Under the pieces are notes generated by a model, which was given only the letters and a program-made list of their open reading frames with translations, was not told where the DNA came from and ran no database searches. 64,000 bases of DNA from Candidatus Methylomirabilota bacterium (lineage in GTDB: Bacteria; Methylomirabilota; Methylomirabilia; Methylomirabilales; Methylomirabilaceae), in contig PQAM01000008.1 of NCBI GenBank assembly GCA_003104975.1, forward strand, positions 434,001 through 498,000. Direction: 5' to 3'. Numbering within the stretch: the first letter of the stretch is position 1; each line of letters starts with the position of its first letter. Position numbers and translations under genes: made by a program. Positions 44,630 through 54,914 of the stretch are shown one piece after another.

Positions 44630-44806
44630 GAAGAGCGTGTGACCTATATGGTTCATGGTGTGGCCGGCAGGTGACTCCGCTTAATCTCGCCGTACATCCG
44701 TGTACGGCTCGAATCGGCGCCGGCAGGCTGCGCTGTCCATGCTTCGCCTGCCGTCGACGACGCGTCATCACCCGCCGCCACACCTTTCGCGGCGCACTGG
44801 GGTAAT
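44630..44806. other. Intergenic region with a hairpin
   Basis: A perfect 8-bp stem with TCCG loop (GCCGTACA 44689-44696, TGTACGGC 44701-44708) and otherwise nothing recognisable. No T-run follows it. Confidence 0.4.
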
Positions 44807-46459
44807 ATGACAGGGTGTTGGGGGTTGGGTGTTGGGGGTTGGGTGCGTCTGTCGCGTCTGCTGGAAAAAGAGTGGCTGGTCCTGAGCCTGCTGCTTGCGT
44901 GGGCCCTGTTTGTGTACTACTGGCATCTCGGGACGCCGCTCAGGGGCGACGAGGGGATGTATGCGGCCATCGCGCGACGAATGGTTAGAACCGGAGACTG
45001 GCTTCAGCTTATCTATGAAGGGCGTCCCTATTATAACAAACCGCCATTGCATTTCTGGCTCATGGCGCTGTCGCTCGTGGTATGGGGGCCGACCGAGTTC
45101 GCTGTTCGATTTCCGTCGGCGACCTTCGGTATCGCCATGGTTCTCCTCGCGTATGTGGGCGGACGGTCGCTGTTTGGCCGACGGGTTGCGGCTATCGCCG
45201 CGCTCATCACCACCTCCACGCTATCCGCCGTCTGGCATGCCCATCAGGCCCGATTCGACGTCGAGATGGCCTTTTGGATGAATCTTGGGTTTTTTCTCTG
45301 CTACCTGGCCTACCGACGCGGCGGGCGTCGACTCGGCTATTTCTGTGCAGCCTTCGTGGCGATGGCGGTGGCCGTGATGTTGAAGGGACTTGTGGGGATC
45401 ATACTGCCTGGAGTCGCCGCCTTAGCCTTCGTCGTCATCACGCGACGATTCAAGATCTTTGCGGAGATCCCCCAGCTATTGATCGGCCTGGCGATCTTTC
45501 TGCTTGTAACGGTACCCTACTATCTGAGTCTGGGCGATACGTTCAACCGACATTTCTTTGTCGATGAGAATCTGAACCGTATTGTCCATGCGCCGAATTC
45601 TCAGTTTTTCTACCTTGGGATGATCTTTACCGGTTTTTTCCCCTGGAGCCTGTTCCTGCCCTGTGTCGTCCTGTATCTGTGGAGATCGCGCGCCCGTCCG
45701 CTCGATGAAGCGGACCTGCTGCTCCGCGTCTGGTTCATCGGATTTTTCGTACTCCTGAGCCTGCCTGCCGGCAAGGCCGAGCGATTTCTCGTGTATCTGG
45801 TCCCGCCCTTCACCCTATTGACGGCCCGGTATTGGGATCACCTCTTTCGGCATGCCGATACGCTGTCGCAGACGGAAGGCCGGCTGCTGAGAGCCGCCGC
45901 CCTTCTTCTGGGCCTGGTGGGCGTGCTCGGCTTGTGGATCGGTCCCCGGCTGATTCAAATGCGATTTCTTCTGCCCGTAGATTTCTGGCCGGTTCCCCTT
46001 CTGACACTTTCAGGTATCGGATGCGCGGCCCTCCTGTACACCGCGTGCAGACATCGGCCGCAGGCGATCTTTTTCAGCGTCATGACGGTTGCCGTTGCGA
46101 TGACCATCGGTCTTGTGCAGTCCTTTTATCCGGCGCTTGCCAGATATGAATCGGCCAAGACGATTGCCCAGCAGGTCCGTGCGGTTGTCGGTGATTCCCC
46201 GCTGGTGATCTATCATCCGGGCCGGTCGCTGGGCGAGGACATTCTGTATTACCTGGATCGACCGTCGCCGGTCCCGCAACTCGGGAGTCCGGATGAGATC
46301 TATGCGGCCTTTCAGGCTGAGCAGCCGATCTTCGGTCTGCTGAGCAAGAGCGGTCTTGAGGAGCTTGAACGCCGAGGCAACCTCCCGCTCATGGTGCTTG
46401 CGGGCCATTCATACCGCCAACGAGACTTTGTTCTGGTCAAGAACCGTGTGCGACTGTAG
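44807..46459 (+). CDS. ArnT/GT39-like membrane glycosyltransferase
   Basis: 550 residues. The first periplasmic loop has PLRGDEGMYAAIARRMV with the DE pair of GT-C enzymes, then YYNKPPLHFWLMALS, the signature of the ArnT/PMT-like family. About eleven membrane helices follow and a soluble C-terminal part. It should move a sugar from polyprenyl phosphate to lipid A, core or protein. Residues 3-12 (GCWGLGVGGW) are coded by heptamer-like DNA; a GTG at 44843 would exclude them. Confidence 0.88.
   Translation: MTGCWGLGVGGWVRLSRLLEKEWLVLSLLLAWALFVYYWHLGTPLRGDEGMYAAIARRMVRTGDWLQLIYEGRPYYNKPPLHFWLMALSLVVWGPTEFAVRFPSATFGIAMVLLAYVGGRSLFGRRVAAIAALITTSTLSAVWHAHQARFDVEMAFWMNLGFFLCYLAYRRGGRRLGYFCAAFVAMAVAVMLKGLVGIILPGVAALAFVVITRRFKIFAEIPQLLIGLAIFLLVTVPYYLSLGDTFNRHFFVDENLNRIVHAPNSQFFYLGMIFTGFFPWSLFLPCVVLYLWRSRARPLDEADLLLRVWFIGFFVLLSLPAGKAERFLVYLVPPFTLLTARYWDHLFRHADTLSQTEGRLLRAAALLLGLVGVLGLWIGPRLIQMRFLLPVDFWPVPLLTLSGIGCAALLYTACRHRPQAIFFSVMTVAVAMTIGLVQSFYPALARYESAKTIAQQVRAVVGDSPLVIYHPGRSLGEDILYYLDRPSPVPQLGSPDEIYAAFQAEQPIFGLLSKSGLEELERRGNLPLMVLAGHSYRQRDFVLVKNRVRL
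44809..44845 (+). repeat. Heptamer-like G-rich array H6 at a gene start
   Basis: Units GGGTGTTGGGGGTTGGGTGT in one orientation only. Overlaps the start of the ArnT-like gene and is translated as Gly/Trp-rich residues if the ATG at 44807 is used. Confidence 0.75.
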
Positions 46460-46473
46460 CAGAAAGGATGCGT

Positions 46474-47070
46474 ATGTCGATTGACCCTCAACTGGAAGCA
46501 AAGGCGAAGGCCATACGTCTGCTGATCATGGACGTAGACGGCGTCCTGACCGATGGCCGGATCTATTACAACGCCGACGGGGTACAGAGTCAGGCCTTCT
46601 TCGTTCGGGACGGCTTCGGGTTTCGCATGGCGCGGGAGGTCGGGTTACTGACGGCGATTCTGACCGGACGGGTGTCCGGGGCGGTGATTCAGCGCGCGCA
46701 GGAGTTGGGGATCACCGAGGTTCACCAGGGGGCCATGAACAAGCTCGATGTGTACGAGACGCTCGTTCAGCGCTACGGTCTGACCGATAACGCGGTGGCC
46801 TATGTCGGTGACGATGTGAACGATCTGCCGGTGCTCGGTCGGGTCGGTCTTTCCGCGGCGCCGGCCGATGCCGACCCGGAGGTCAAAGCGCGGGTCGCGT
46901 ACGTCACCACGCAGGCGGGGGGTCGCGGTGCGGTCCGGGAGGTGATCGATCTGATCCTGAAGGCGCAGGGTCGATGGGAGGAGTTCATTGAAGGGCGGTG
47001 GGCGACGGCCGAGAGGGAGCGGCCGGGCGACGGCTTTTTCTTGACAAGCGACAGGGGTATGTTACAGTGA
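46474..47070 (+). CDS. kdsC: 3-deoxy-D-manno-octulosonate-8-phosphate phosphatase
   Basis: 198 residues from the ATG at 46474, 7-8 bases after AAAGG; an ATG two codons earlier touches that site. HAD type C0 phosphatase: LLIMDVDGVLTDG carries the catalytic Asp pair, and YVGDDVNDLPVLGRVGLSAAPADA the metal site. Releases phosphate from Kdo-8-phosphate. In many genomes lptC-lptA follow; here metK does. Confidence 0.95.
   Translation: MSIDPQLEAKAKAIRLLIMDVDGVLTDGRIYYNADGVQSQAFFVRDGFGFRMAREVGLLTAILTGRVSGAVIQRAQELGITEVHQGAMNKLDVYETLVQRYGLTDNAVAYVGDDVNDLPVLGRVGLSAAPADADPEVKARVAYVTTQAGGRGAVREVIDLILKAQGRWEEFIEGRWATAERERPGDGFFLTSDRGMLQ
47041..47068 (+). promoter_or_regulatory. Promoter for metK
   Basis: TTGACA (47041-47046), 16 bases, TACAGT (47063-47068), with TG at 47060-47061 as an extended -10, inside the end of kdsC. 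Leaves a leader of about 80 bases in which I see no SAM riboswitch. Confidence 0.55.
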
Positions 47071-47152
47071 CGCGTCTAGGGTGGGGTGGTGTGCAGTCGC
47101 CTTGCCGTCGAAGCAATAGAGCAGACGCATTGAAGAGGAGGAGGATCGATTG

Positions 47153-48310
47153 ATGCCCAAGTCGTATCTCTTTACGTCGGAATCGGTGACGGAGGGTCAC
47201 CCCGACAAAATCGCCGACCAGATCTCTGACGCCGTCCTTGACGCCATCTTTGCCCAGGATCCCTACGGCCGCGTTGCGTGCGAAACCCTGGTGACGACCG
47301 GCTTGGCCTTCGTGGCCGGTGAGATCAGCACCAAGTGTTATGTCGATATCCCGAGGGTCGTCCGCGAAACCATCAGGGACGTCGGCTATACGAGGGCCAA
47401 ATACGGCTTTGATTATGAAACCTGCGCCGTGATCACCTCCATTCAGGAGCAGTCGGCCGACATTGCGTTGGGGGTGGATATCCAGGGGGCCGGGGACCAG
47501 GGGCTCATGTTCGGCTACGCCAGCGACGAGACCCCCGAGCTGATGCCGATGCCGATTATGCTGGCCCACAAGTTGGTCCGGCGATTGGCCGAGGTCCGGC
47601 GCACCGAGATCCTGGACTATCTTCGGCCTGACGGCAAATCGCAGGTGACGGTCGAATACCTGAACGGCAGACCGAGTCGAATCGATACGGTGGTGATCTC
47701 CGCTCAGCACAGCCCGGATGTGTCGCTCAAGCAGATCAGGGAAGATATCGTAGAACAGGTGATCCTTCCGGTCCTCCCCACCGACCTGGTCGATCCGGAG
47801 CGGATCCAATACCACATCAATCCGACCGGCCGCTTCGTGACCGGCGGGCCGCACGGCGACACGGGGCTGACCGGCCGGAAACTCATCGCAGATACCTACG
47901 GCGGGGTCGGGAGTCACGGGGGCGGCGCCTTTTCCGGGAAGGATCCGACGAAGGTGGACCGATCCGCATCGTATAACGCCAGGTATATTGCGAAGAACTT
48001 CGTGGCGGCGGGCTTGGCCAGAAAATGCGAGGTCCAACTGGCCTACGCCATCGGTGTCGCCGATCCGGTCTCCGTGCTGGTGGATACGAAGGGGACCGGG
48101 ACCATTCCGGATGAGGAGATGATGAGGATGGTCCGCACCCACTTCGAGCTGACGCCGGCCGGGATGATCAAGGCGCTCGATCTCCGACGCCCGATCTACA
48201 AGCAGACCGCGGTCTATGGTCACTTCGGCCGCACAGAGCCCGAGTTCACCTGGGAACGGACCGACAAGGCCGAGGCGCTCAGACAAGAGGCCGGCCGGTT
48301 AGGGGCATAG
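47153..48310 (+). CDS. metK: S-adenosylmethionine synthetase
   Basis: 385 residues from ATG behind [31 protein letters not shown], the ATP motif [12 protein letters not shown] and the loop [19 protein letters not shown] are diagnostic. Makes SAM from methionine and ATP. It precedes ahcY, so SAM supply and clearing of its by-product are genetically linked; the window also has several SAM-using enzymes, though a functional tie is only suggestive. Confidence 0.98.
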   Translation: MPKSYLFTSESVTEGHPDKIADQISDAVLDAIFAQDPYGRVACETLVTTGLAFVAGEISTKCYVDIPRVVRETIRDVGYTRAKYGFDYETCAVITSIQEQSADIALGVDIQGAGDQGLMFGYASDETPELMPMPIMLAHKLVRRLAEVRRTEILDYLRPDGKSQVTVEYLNGRPSRIDTVVISAQHSPDVSLKQIREDIVEQVILPVLPTDLVDPERIQYHINPTGRFVTGGPHGDTGLTGRKLIADTYGGVGSHGGGAFSGKDPTKVDRSASYNARYIAKNFVAAGLARKCEVQLAYAIGVADPVSVLVDTKGTGTIPDEEMMRMVRTHFELTPAGMIKALDLRRPIYKQTAVYGHFGRTEPEFTWERTDKAEALRQEAGRLGA

Positions 48311-48313
48311 TTA

Positions 48314-49690
<1,377 letters not shown>

Positions 49691-49792
49691 AGGCGGAAGG
49701 CGTGAGGGGTAAGGCGTTAGGCGTGAAACGGGAGGCGATTACATACAGTTTTCAGTTGTGAGTGTTTAGTGTTCAGTTGCTGGAAGACAACA

Positions 49793-49830
49793 AGGGCCAG
49801 GGAGGAGCCGCCTCTCTGGTCCTTTTCTTA
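49793..49830 (+). terminator. Rho-independent terminator after metK-ahcY
   Basis: AGGGCCAGGGAGG pairs with CCTCTCTGGTCCTT (two G-T pairs) around a short AGCCG loop, followed by TTTTCTT. The T-run is on the plus-strand side, so it ends the ahcY transcript rather than the converging toxin gene. Confidence 0.78.
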
Positions 49831-49846
49831 TCTCGAACATCCTCCG

Positions 49847-50194
49847 CTATCGCGGCACAATGCCAATGGCGATTTGAATGGCCTGTTCGATCTCCCGCAT
49901 GAGTGACGGGCTGATCGTGCCGGCGAACGGACCGCGTAGGAGAAGCGCCTTATCCAGCGTGGTGACCTGTTCACACTTGGCCATGGAGGTTTCTTGGAGA
50001 CCTCCCTCTCCGGCAGGGATGTCCACATGGGTGGGCGCCGGACGGTGCGTTGTCGAGAGCGGGACGACAATGACGTCGTTGGCGAGACGGTTGCGCGGGT
50101 CCATCGAGACAATGAGGGCGGGCCGCGCCTTCGGATCGGACGGATGCCCTGGCAGTCTGACCAGATAGACCTCCCCGCGTCGAGGAAATGCCAT
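49847..50194 (-). CDS. MazF/PemK-type mRNA interferase
   Basis: 115 residues from the ATG at 50194; the frame extends further upstream but GEVYLVRL-type toxins begin at MAFPRRGEVYLV. RPALIVSMDPRNRLANDVIVVPLSTT and CEQVTTLDKALL are the usual strands with the catalytic Arg and Thr. Cuts mRNA at short motifs when free. It starts 5 bases after its antitoxin's stop. Confidence 0.88.
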   Translation of the reverse strand: MAFPRRGEVYLVRLPGHPSDPKARPALIVSMDPRNRLANDVIVVPLSTTHRPAPTHVDIPAGEGGLQETSMAKCEQVTTLDKALLLRGPFAGTISPSLMREIEQAIQIAIGIVPR

Positions 50195-50199
50195 CGAAG

Positions 50200-50481
50200 C
50201 TATTGATCCCACAGGTCCTGAGCCGACTCCGCGGCTATTTGGGACCATTGCCGATCTTCTGTGCGCTCGTCTTCGGACAGGGACCGGTAATACTGTTCGA
50301 CCCGATCTTCGAGTTCTCGTCGCGTGTGATCACGCAGCCACTGGCGCAAAGCCTCTTCGACCAGTTGACTGCGAGAGCCGGCATCGGGAGCGCTCAGGAT
50401 GGCATCCAGTTGGCGGACGACATCGGCACTGATCGTGACGGTGACCTTAGACTTAGAAGCGTGTGCGGTTAGGGTACGCAT
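50200..50481 (-). CDS. Ribbon-helix-helix antitoxin (PemI/MazE-like)
   Basis: 93 residues. SKVTVTISADVVRQLDAIL followed by SRSQLVEEALRQWLRD is an RHH DNA-binding unit; the acidic tail (EDRVEQYYRSLSEDERTEDR) would block the toxin. GGAGG lies 7 bases before the ATG, and the promoter at 50515-50543 has a 10-bp palindrome (TTATCGATAA, 50504-50513) between it and the gene, a likely operator. Confidence 0.84.
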   Translation of the reverse strand: MRTLTAHASKSKVTVTISADVVRQLDAILSAPDAGSRSQLVEEALRQWLRDHTRRELEDRVEQYYRSLSEDERTEDRQWSQIAAESAQDLWDQ

Positions 50482-50503
50482 ATTATACCTCCAACAATGC
50501 TTA

Positions 50504-50543
50504 TTATCGATAAGATGATATAATAGCCTAAGTGGACGGTCAA
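50504..50543 (-). promoter_or_regulatory. Promoter and operator of the PemIK-type module
   Basis: On the minus strand TTGACC (50543-50538), 17 bases, TATCAT (50520-50515), then the palindrome TTATCGATAA (50513-50504) just downstream of the -10 box. Position suits autorepression by the RHH antitoxin. Confidence 0.6.
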
Positions 50544-51028
50544 GAGGAAAACCTTGGTACGCTGAAAAAGTGATGATAATGCCGTACTATCCGTATGTTC
50601 GCCCGGCAATGAGAAGGGCAAAGCGTAAAGTATTTCGTAAAGGCGTCGGCATACTTAACAACGATCAATTTCCGGCCAGATCGTTGCTAACCCGCTAATT
50701 CTATTGAATATCCCATAAGGTAGTCCCTGTTCATTCTCACTGCGCGTGTCAGACATCTTTACGATTGCCTGAGATGAATGACCCACACTCACACCATACT
50801 ACGTCCAGCGCTAAAGGGAATTGAGCGAAAATATCCCTTACAATTAAATAGTTATGTGATATAGCGCAAATAGTGTTCTTTAGCATTGTCTGTCGGCGCG
50901 ATTTTTGCTTGGAGCACAGTCGTGAGAGAACCGAGGCTGGATCGGCTGGAAGCGCCGCAAGACAGGGGAGAAGGCTGAGGGTAGGGACTGAACACTTAAC
51001 ACTGCCCAGGATGGAAGGGGGAGATGCA
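50544..51028. other. Long 5' region before the PEP-CTERM gene
   Basis: No gene seen in the first 350 bases, which are AT-richer than their surroundings. A sigma-54-type site is at 50894-50909 and the ribosome site GGGGGAG just before 51029. Confidence 0.45.
50894..50909 (+). promoter_or_regulatory. Sigma-54 (-24/-12) promoter of the PEP-CTERM gene
   Basis: CGGCGCG, four bases, TTGCT: the invariant GG and GC are exactly 10 bases apart, and most other consensus positions (TGGCACG-N4-TTGCT) match. It stands about 120 bases before the start codon. PEP-CTERM/exosortase systems are often tied to the sigma-54 regulator PrsR, which makes the location meaningful. Confidence 0.62.
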
Positions 51029-51775
51029 ATGATGGTCCGAGGGAAACGTGCGATCGTCGCGTCGATGCTGTCCGCCGCCGTCGCGTTGGCAGCTCTATCA
51101 GGTCCTTTGTCCAAAGCCGAGGCCGTCACATATAATCTTGCGGCCGACTGGAGTGACAGCAGTAACCCAAACGGCCCATGGTCTTATCGTGATGGGGCCG
51201 GAGCTATCACCACCCATCAGGACAACTGGTCTACATTCGCAACACCGCAGCCGGCATGGGCAGCGGCAGCAACGGGGTCCGGGCACATCGTGTCGTGGTT
51301 CAAGAGCGTCAATACCACGTCTGACTTCGTTTCAGGGGATGTAATCACCCACACCTGGGACAGCGGGAGTGGGCTACCCGATAGGGCGCCGAGCTGGTTG
51401 ATGTGGACCAGCCCCTTCAATGCAGAGATCGATATCACCGGCGACGTGTGGCTCGCACGGCATAATGAGCGAAACGCCGGCTTCAGCCTGTTCGTCAACG
51501 GGGTAGCCACGTCCATCGGCAATTCATCACTATCTGACACGAACCGGAATAGTCGAGACGTGTTTTCTCTCAGTAACCTTCTGATACCACAGGGCAACAC
51601 GGTCGCGCTTCGGTTTGACACGGTCGGTACGTCCGGCGAGTTCGTCGGTGTCAATCTCAACATCGATGCTACCCCGGTCCCTGAGCCGGCGACGCTCCTG
51701 CTGCTCGGCTCCGGCCTGGCCGGTCTGGGCTGGTTCGGCCGCAAGCGGCGCAAGGACCACGACCGGGAGGCGTGA
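51029..51775 (+). CDS. PEP-CTERM surface protein
   Basis: 248 residues from the ATG after GGGGGAG. A signal peptide (VRGKRAIVASMLSAAVALAA, cleaved near KAEA) leads a beta-rich region of about 190 residues with many Asn, Thr and Trp. The C-terminus has VPEPATLLLLGSGLAGLGWF then RKRRK, the full PEP-CTERM signal: exosortase cuts it and the protein is held at or beyond the outer membrane. No exosortase gene is in the window. The middle domain is not recognised. Confidence 0.9.
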   Translation: MMVRGKRAIVASMLSAAVALAALSGPLSKAEAVTYNLAADWSDSSNPNGPWSYRDGAGAITTHQDNWSTFATPQPAWAAAATGSGHIVSWFKSVNTTSDFVSGDVITHTWDSGSGLPDRAPSWLMWTSPFNAEIDITGDVWLARHNERNAGFSLFVNGVATSIGNSSLSDTNRNSRDVFSLSNLLIPQGNTVALRFDTVGTSGEFVGVNLNIDATPVPEPATLLLLGSGLAGLGWFGRKRRKDHDREA

Positions 51776-51823
51776 GGTGTATAGATGCAGCGACTAGTAC
51801 CTGATTGGATTAATACCCGTGGC

Positions 51824-51920
51824 GTCATTCCCGCAGTCTTTAAGCGGGAATCCATTGATTTGACTGGATACCCGCTTTCGCGGGTATGACGGATTTCATA
51901 CGCTAACTTTCCTAATCGAG
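51824..51920. repeat. Dispersed repeat with ACCCGCTTTCGCGGGT hairpin
   Basis: Reverse-oriented relative of 23183-23270: GCAGTCTTTAAGCGGGAATC, then GGATACCCGCTTTCGCGGGT and GCTAACTTTC. It follows the PEP-CTERM gene and may also stop transcription. Confidence 0.65.
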
Positions 51921-51923
51921 CAC

Positions 51924-52303
51924 TAGTGCCCTGAGTCAGACGTTCGATGAAGAGGTCGGCGGTCTATGTATCGTCATTGCCCAGAAAGTCTCCCGCGTCA
52001 TTGCGAGGCGCAGCCGAAGCAATCTCACAGTCGTTCGGGGCAACTACGGTGAGAGTGCCGCGCTCCCGTTGGTTGCTCGCAATGACCAGCCAGTGACGGG
52101 ATGGTCTCGCAACACACTGTCATCCCCTTGGACGCCCCGGCGGCGCATGCGGTATTCCCGCGAAGCTTGTCCCCGCAGGCTTGAAGCGGGGAGCGGGAAT
52201 CCGGAACTCCCGGTATTTCCTGGATTCCGGCTCGCGCCCGCGATGCGGGCTTGGCCGGAATGACGTCTGGAAATATGCAACGAATTTCAGACACGTGACA
52301 CTA
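51924..52303. mobile_element. MITE-like element, copy 3, with nested repeat (380 bp)
   Basis: Ends TAGTGCCC and TGACACTA match the 173-bp family, with TA at both borders. Left (GTTCGATGAAGAGGTCGGCG) and right (GCGGGCTTGGCCGGAATGAC) parts align with copies 1 and 2. In between sits a GTCATTGCGA repeat (51997-52086) and extra sequence, so another repeat inserted into this copy. It lies between convergent genes. Confidence 0.75.
51997..52086. repeat. GTCATTGCGA repeat nested in MITE copy 3
   Basis: Opens GTCATTGCGA and closes CGCAATGAC, closely like 9287-9376 (shared CAGCCGAAGCAATCTCACA-type arm and CCGCGCTCCCGTTGGT). Confidence 0.72.
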
Positions 52304-52377
52304 GTGTGAAGTGTTGAGCGGTGAGTATTTGAGGTCAGTGTTGGTGCGCTGAGTAAGCGCGACGACGAGACGACGAG

Positions 52378-52407
52378 GGCCGGGGAGGAGATCCTTCCCG
52401 GCCCTTC
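52378..52407 (-). terminator. GC-rich hairpin at the end of lptF-lptG
   Basis: GGGCCGGG and CCCGGCCC with AGGA/TCCT extension form a strong stem just after the lptG stop. No T-run follows, so it may protect the 3' end or work with Rho rather than as a standard terminator. Confidence 0.45.
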
Positions 52408-52411
52408 CTAT

Positions 52412-53485
52412 TCAGCTCTTCGTCGTCAGGATGGAGCCGAGGCCGGCGGCGGTAAAGAGGAGGTTGGGAAGCCAGGCTGCAGCCAGCGGCGGCAGGACGT
52501 CGCCGCGTCCTAACGAGACGCTGAACGAATTCAGGATCGAGTACGCGACGGCGACCACCACGCAGGCGCCCGTCCAGGCCATGACGCCGCGCTTACCGGT
52601 ATGCAGTGCGAAGGCGATCCCGATCAGCGCCATCACAAAATTGGTAAAGGCCGCAGCGCCCTTGGCCGCCAGGTCGACCTGGTACCGTATGGAGTTGACG
52701 CCGGTCTTGGCCAGCCGTTCGATGTACTCCCGAAGCTCCCCGGAGGTCATCTCCTCGGCCTCGCGTACCACCTGGGCGAGATCTGTCGGCTTCTCTTCGA
52801 GATACAGCGTAAGGGAGGTGAACGGATCGACCTGAAACCGTCCATCCGGTCTGGTCCGGGAGATTCCGCCGTCTCGTAGCTGCCATTGGCCGTCCTGCCA
52901 TCTCGCCTCCCTGGCGTCGATCCGTCTTGCCAGTCGGAAATCCGGGGTCAGTTCGAACAGGGTCAGCCCTCGGACGGTACCCGAGACGGGCTCCAGCAGC
53001 GAGATGTGCAGAAACCGGTTATCCTTGGCCCGGTACCAGATGTCGTTGTGCTTGGTCCGCTGGAAGGGGGAGACCTTCTGGACCTTGACGCGATACGCAT
53101 CCAGTGCACGCTCGTTCATTCGAGGGATGATCGATTCGCCAAGCATCAGAGCCGTCACGCTTACCACAAAACCGAGGACCAGGAGCGGAACCACGATCCG
53201 GAAGGCGCTAAGATGACCCATCTTCATCGCGAGCAGTTCATTGTTTCGAGCCATTCGTCCAAGACTGAACAGGGCGGCGAGCAGCACCGCTATCGGCATG
53301 ACCTGGAAGCCGAACCAGGGTAGCCTGTGGAGGTAATATTCGATGATGACCGTCCCGGATACGTCAAGGAAACGGGATAGACGGTCGAACAGATCCACAA
53401 TGGCGGAGAGGGCAAGAAAAACCGCTAGCGAGAAGACGAAGATGGTCAGAAACTCCTTCGCAAGGTAACGATCCAGGATACGCAT
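52412..53485 (-). CDS. lptG: LPS export permease LptG
   Basis: 357 residues, YjgP/YjgQ family. Starts MRILDRYLAKEFLTIFVFSL; the first three helices are followed by a periplasmic beta domain (about 130-265) and three more helices. FTNFVMALIGIAFAL near 280 is the last-helix block. With LptF it forms the channel of the LptB2FG exporter that lifts LPS into the periplasmic bridge. Order lptF-lptG on one strand, 38 bases apart; assigned G because it is second. Confidence 0.88.
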   Translation of the reverse strand: MRILDRYLAKEFLTIFVFSLAVFLALSAIVDLFDRLSRFLDVSGTVIIEYYLHRLPWFGFQVMPIAVLLAALFSLGRMARNNELLAMKMGHLSAFRIVVPLLVLGFVVSVTALMLGESIIPRMNERALDAYRVKVQKVSPFQRTKHNDIWYRAKDNRFLHISLLEPVSGTVRGLTLFELTPDFRLARRIDAREARWQDGQWQLRDGGISRTRPDGRFQVDPFTSLTLYLEEKPTDLAQVVREAEEMTSGELREYIERLAKTGVNSIRYQVDLAAKGAAAFTNFVMALIGIAFALHTGKRGVMAWTGACVVVAVAYSILNSFSVSLGRGDVLPPLAAAWLPNLLFTAAGLGSILTTKS

Positions 53486-53523
53486 GGCAGCTATCGCCTC
53501 GCCGTCAGCTATCGACGCTCAAC

Positions 53524-54798
53524 TCACCGGTTATTGCCAAAAACTGACCACTTAAAGCTGAAAACTGTTTTTACGATCGATTGCAGCCTGGCCGGCAGCA
53601 CCAACTCCCGACCCTCCGCCAACACCAGGCTGACGGCGATCACGCCCAAGGTGAGGTTTGGAAACCATATGCCGATGGCGGGCTGGATTCGCCCGCGTGA
53701 CCCGAGGCTTTCGCCGGTCGCGAGGAGGATATAGTAAAACACGGCGAAGGCAACGCTCAGGGCGAGACTGACACCGCGGCTGGCCTTCTTGAGGCGAATG
53801 GCGAGCGGGGCGCCGATCAGGCTGAGGATAAGGCAGGCAATCGGGAGTGCAAACTTCTTGTGTAGTTCGACCTGCAGCGGCCACACCTTTCCCCCGTCCT
53901 TGGTCAGCCGCGCAATTTCTGTACGCAACTCTGAAAGGTTGAGCTCCTTGCTCTGCCTGACCCGCGCGACCGTCCCGGCGATGGAGTTGCCGCTGAGGAT
54001 CTGAAGATCATAGGTTGCAAAATCAAGATTTCGGTATCGAGAGAGATCGTCGCGAGAGGCGATCTGGAGCGTCCCCTTTGATAGTTGCAGTCCGGTCGAC
54101 GCCTCTACATCGTCGTTTTTGCCGAGCAATTTGCCCTCCTGCGCAATGATCAAATGCTGTTCGGCCTGATTGCGCTGATCGATGACCAGGATACCGTGAA
54201 ACGTCCCGTTCTGTTTGTCCGAGCGATCGACATAGATGGCCAGTCCCGGGTACCCGGTATTGAAGATCCCCTCCTCCAGCGCCGTAAGTATGTGCGTATG
54301 GGAAAGCTGATGCGTCAACGTTTTGAAGGCCCGTGTGCTGCTCGGCTGCACCAGCGTGCTGATCCACAGCGTAGCCAGTGTCGCCGCGACACCGAAGAGA
54401 ACCCCGGGCGCCATCAGGCGGTATAAACTGAGGCCGCTGGTTTTGAGGACAATCGTCTCCCCTTCTGACGAGAGGCGTCCATAGGTGGCCAAGACAGCCA
54501 ACAACACCGACATCGGGACCGTGACCGTCAGGGAAAATGGGAGGACGTAGAGGACGAGACGAAGGACAACGCCAACGGGCGCCCCTTTATTGATGATCAG
54601 ATCCATGAGGCGCATCATCTGATCCATCAACAGGACAAAGGTAAAGGTTGCCAGCCCAAGCATGAAAGAGACGACCATCTCCCGCAACAGGTGCCGGTCG
54701 ATGAGGCAGAAGGGGCGCAACCGTCCGGTGAACCCGGCTGTCCCATCGAAACCAGGGGTGGAGTGCGGCGTGCGCGGCATGCGGTGCGGCGGTTGCAT
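53524..54798 (-). CDS. lptF: LPS export permease LptF
   Basis: 424 residues as drawn. The family start (LIDRHLLREMVVSFMLGLAT) begins only at about residue 32, so the true start may be later; no ribosome site is seen. LMDQMMRLMDLIINKGAP and TVPMSVLLAVLATYGRLSSEGE are LptF hallmarks, and PLAIRLKKASRGVSLALSVA lies in the C-terminal helices. The -10 box ends about seven bases from the first ATG, hinting at a leaderless mRNA. Confidence 0.88.
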   Translation of the reverse strand: MQPPHRMPRTPHSTPGFDGTAGFTGRLRPFCLIDRHLLREMVVSFMLGLATFTFVLLMDQMMRLMDLIINKGAPVGVVLRLVLYVLPFSLTVTVPMSVLLAVLATYGRLSSEGETIVLKTSGLSLYRLMAPGVLFGVAATLATLWISTLVQPSSTRAFKTLTHQLSHTHILTALEEGIFNTGYPGLAIYVDRSDKQNGTFHGILVIDQRNQAEQHLIIAQEGKLLGKNDDVEASTGLQLSKGTLQIASRDDLSRYRNLDFATYDLQILSGNSIAGTVARVRQSKELNLSELRTEIARLTKDGGKVWPLQVELHKKFALPIACLILSLIGAPLAIRLKKASRGVSLALSVAFAVFYYILLATGESLGSRGRIQPAIGIWFPNLTLGVIAVSLVLAEGRELVLPARLQSIVKTVFSFKWSVFGNNR

Positions 54799-54805
54799 CT
54801 TACAA

Positions 54806-54834
54806 ATTGTAGTGAAGAGAGCCGGCCAAGTAAA
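54806..54834 (-). promoter_or_regulatory. Promoter of lptF-lptG
   Basis: On the minus strand TTTACT (54834-54829), 17 bases, TACAAT (54811-54806). The expected start point is near 54799, right at the first possible ATG of lptF. Confidence 0.6.
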
Positions 54835-54914
54835 TATAATTCGCGTGATGCGGCCTGACCGGGGTTATTATAACTGCACGTACAAGACATCACTGTGATA
54901 TTGGAGGGTAGCGA

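Noticed and set aside
44689-44708. Remnant of a group II intron
   Set aside because: The hairpin alone resembles a short intron stem, but no domain V or maturase is present.
47071-47152. SAM riboswitch before metK
   Set aside because: The 80-base leader shows no arrangement of stems resembling SAM-I, SAM-II or SAM/SAH classes that I can recognise.
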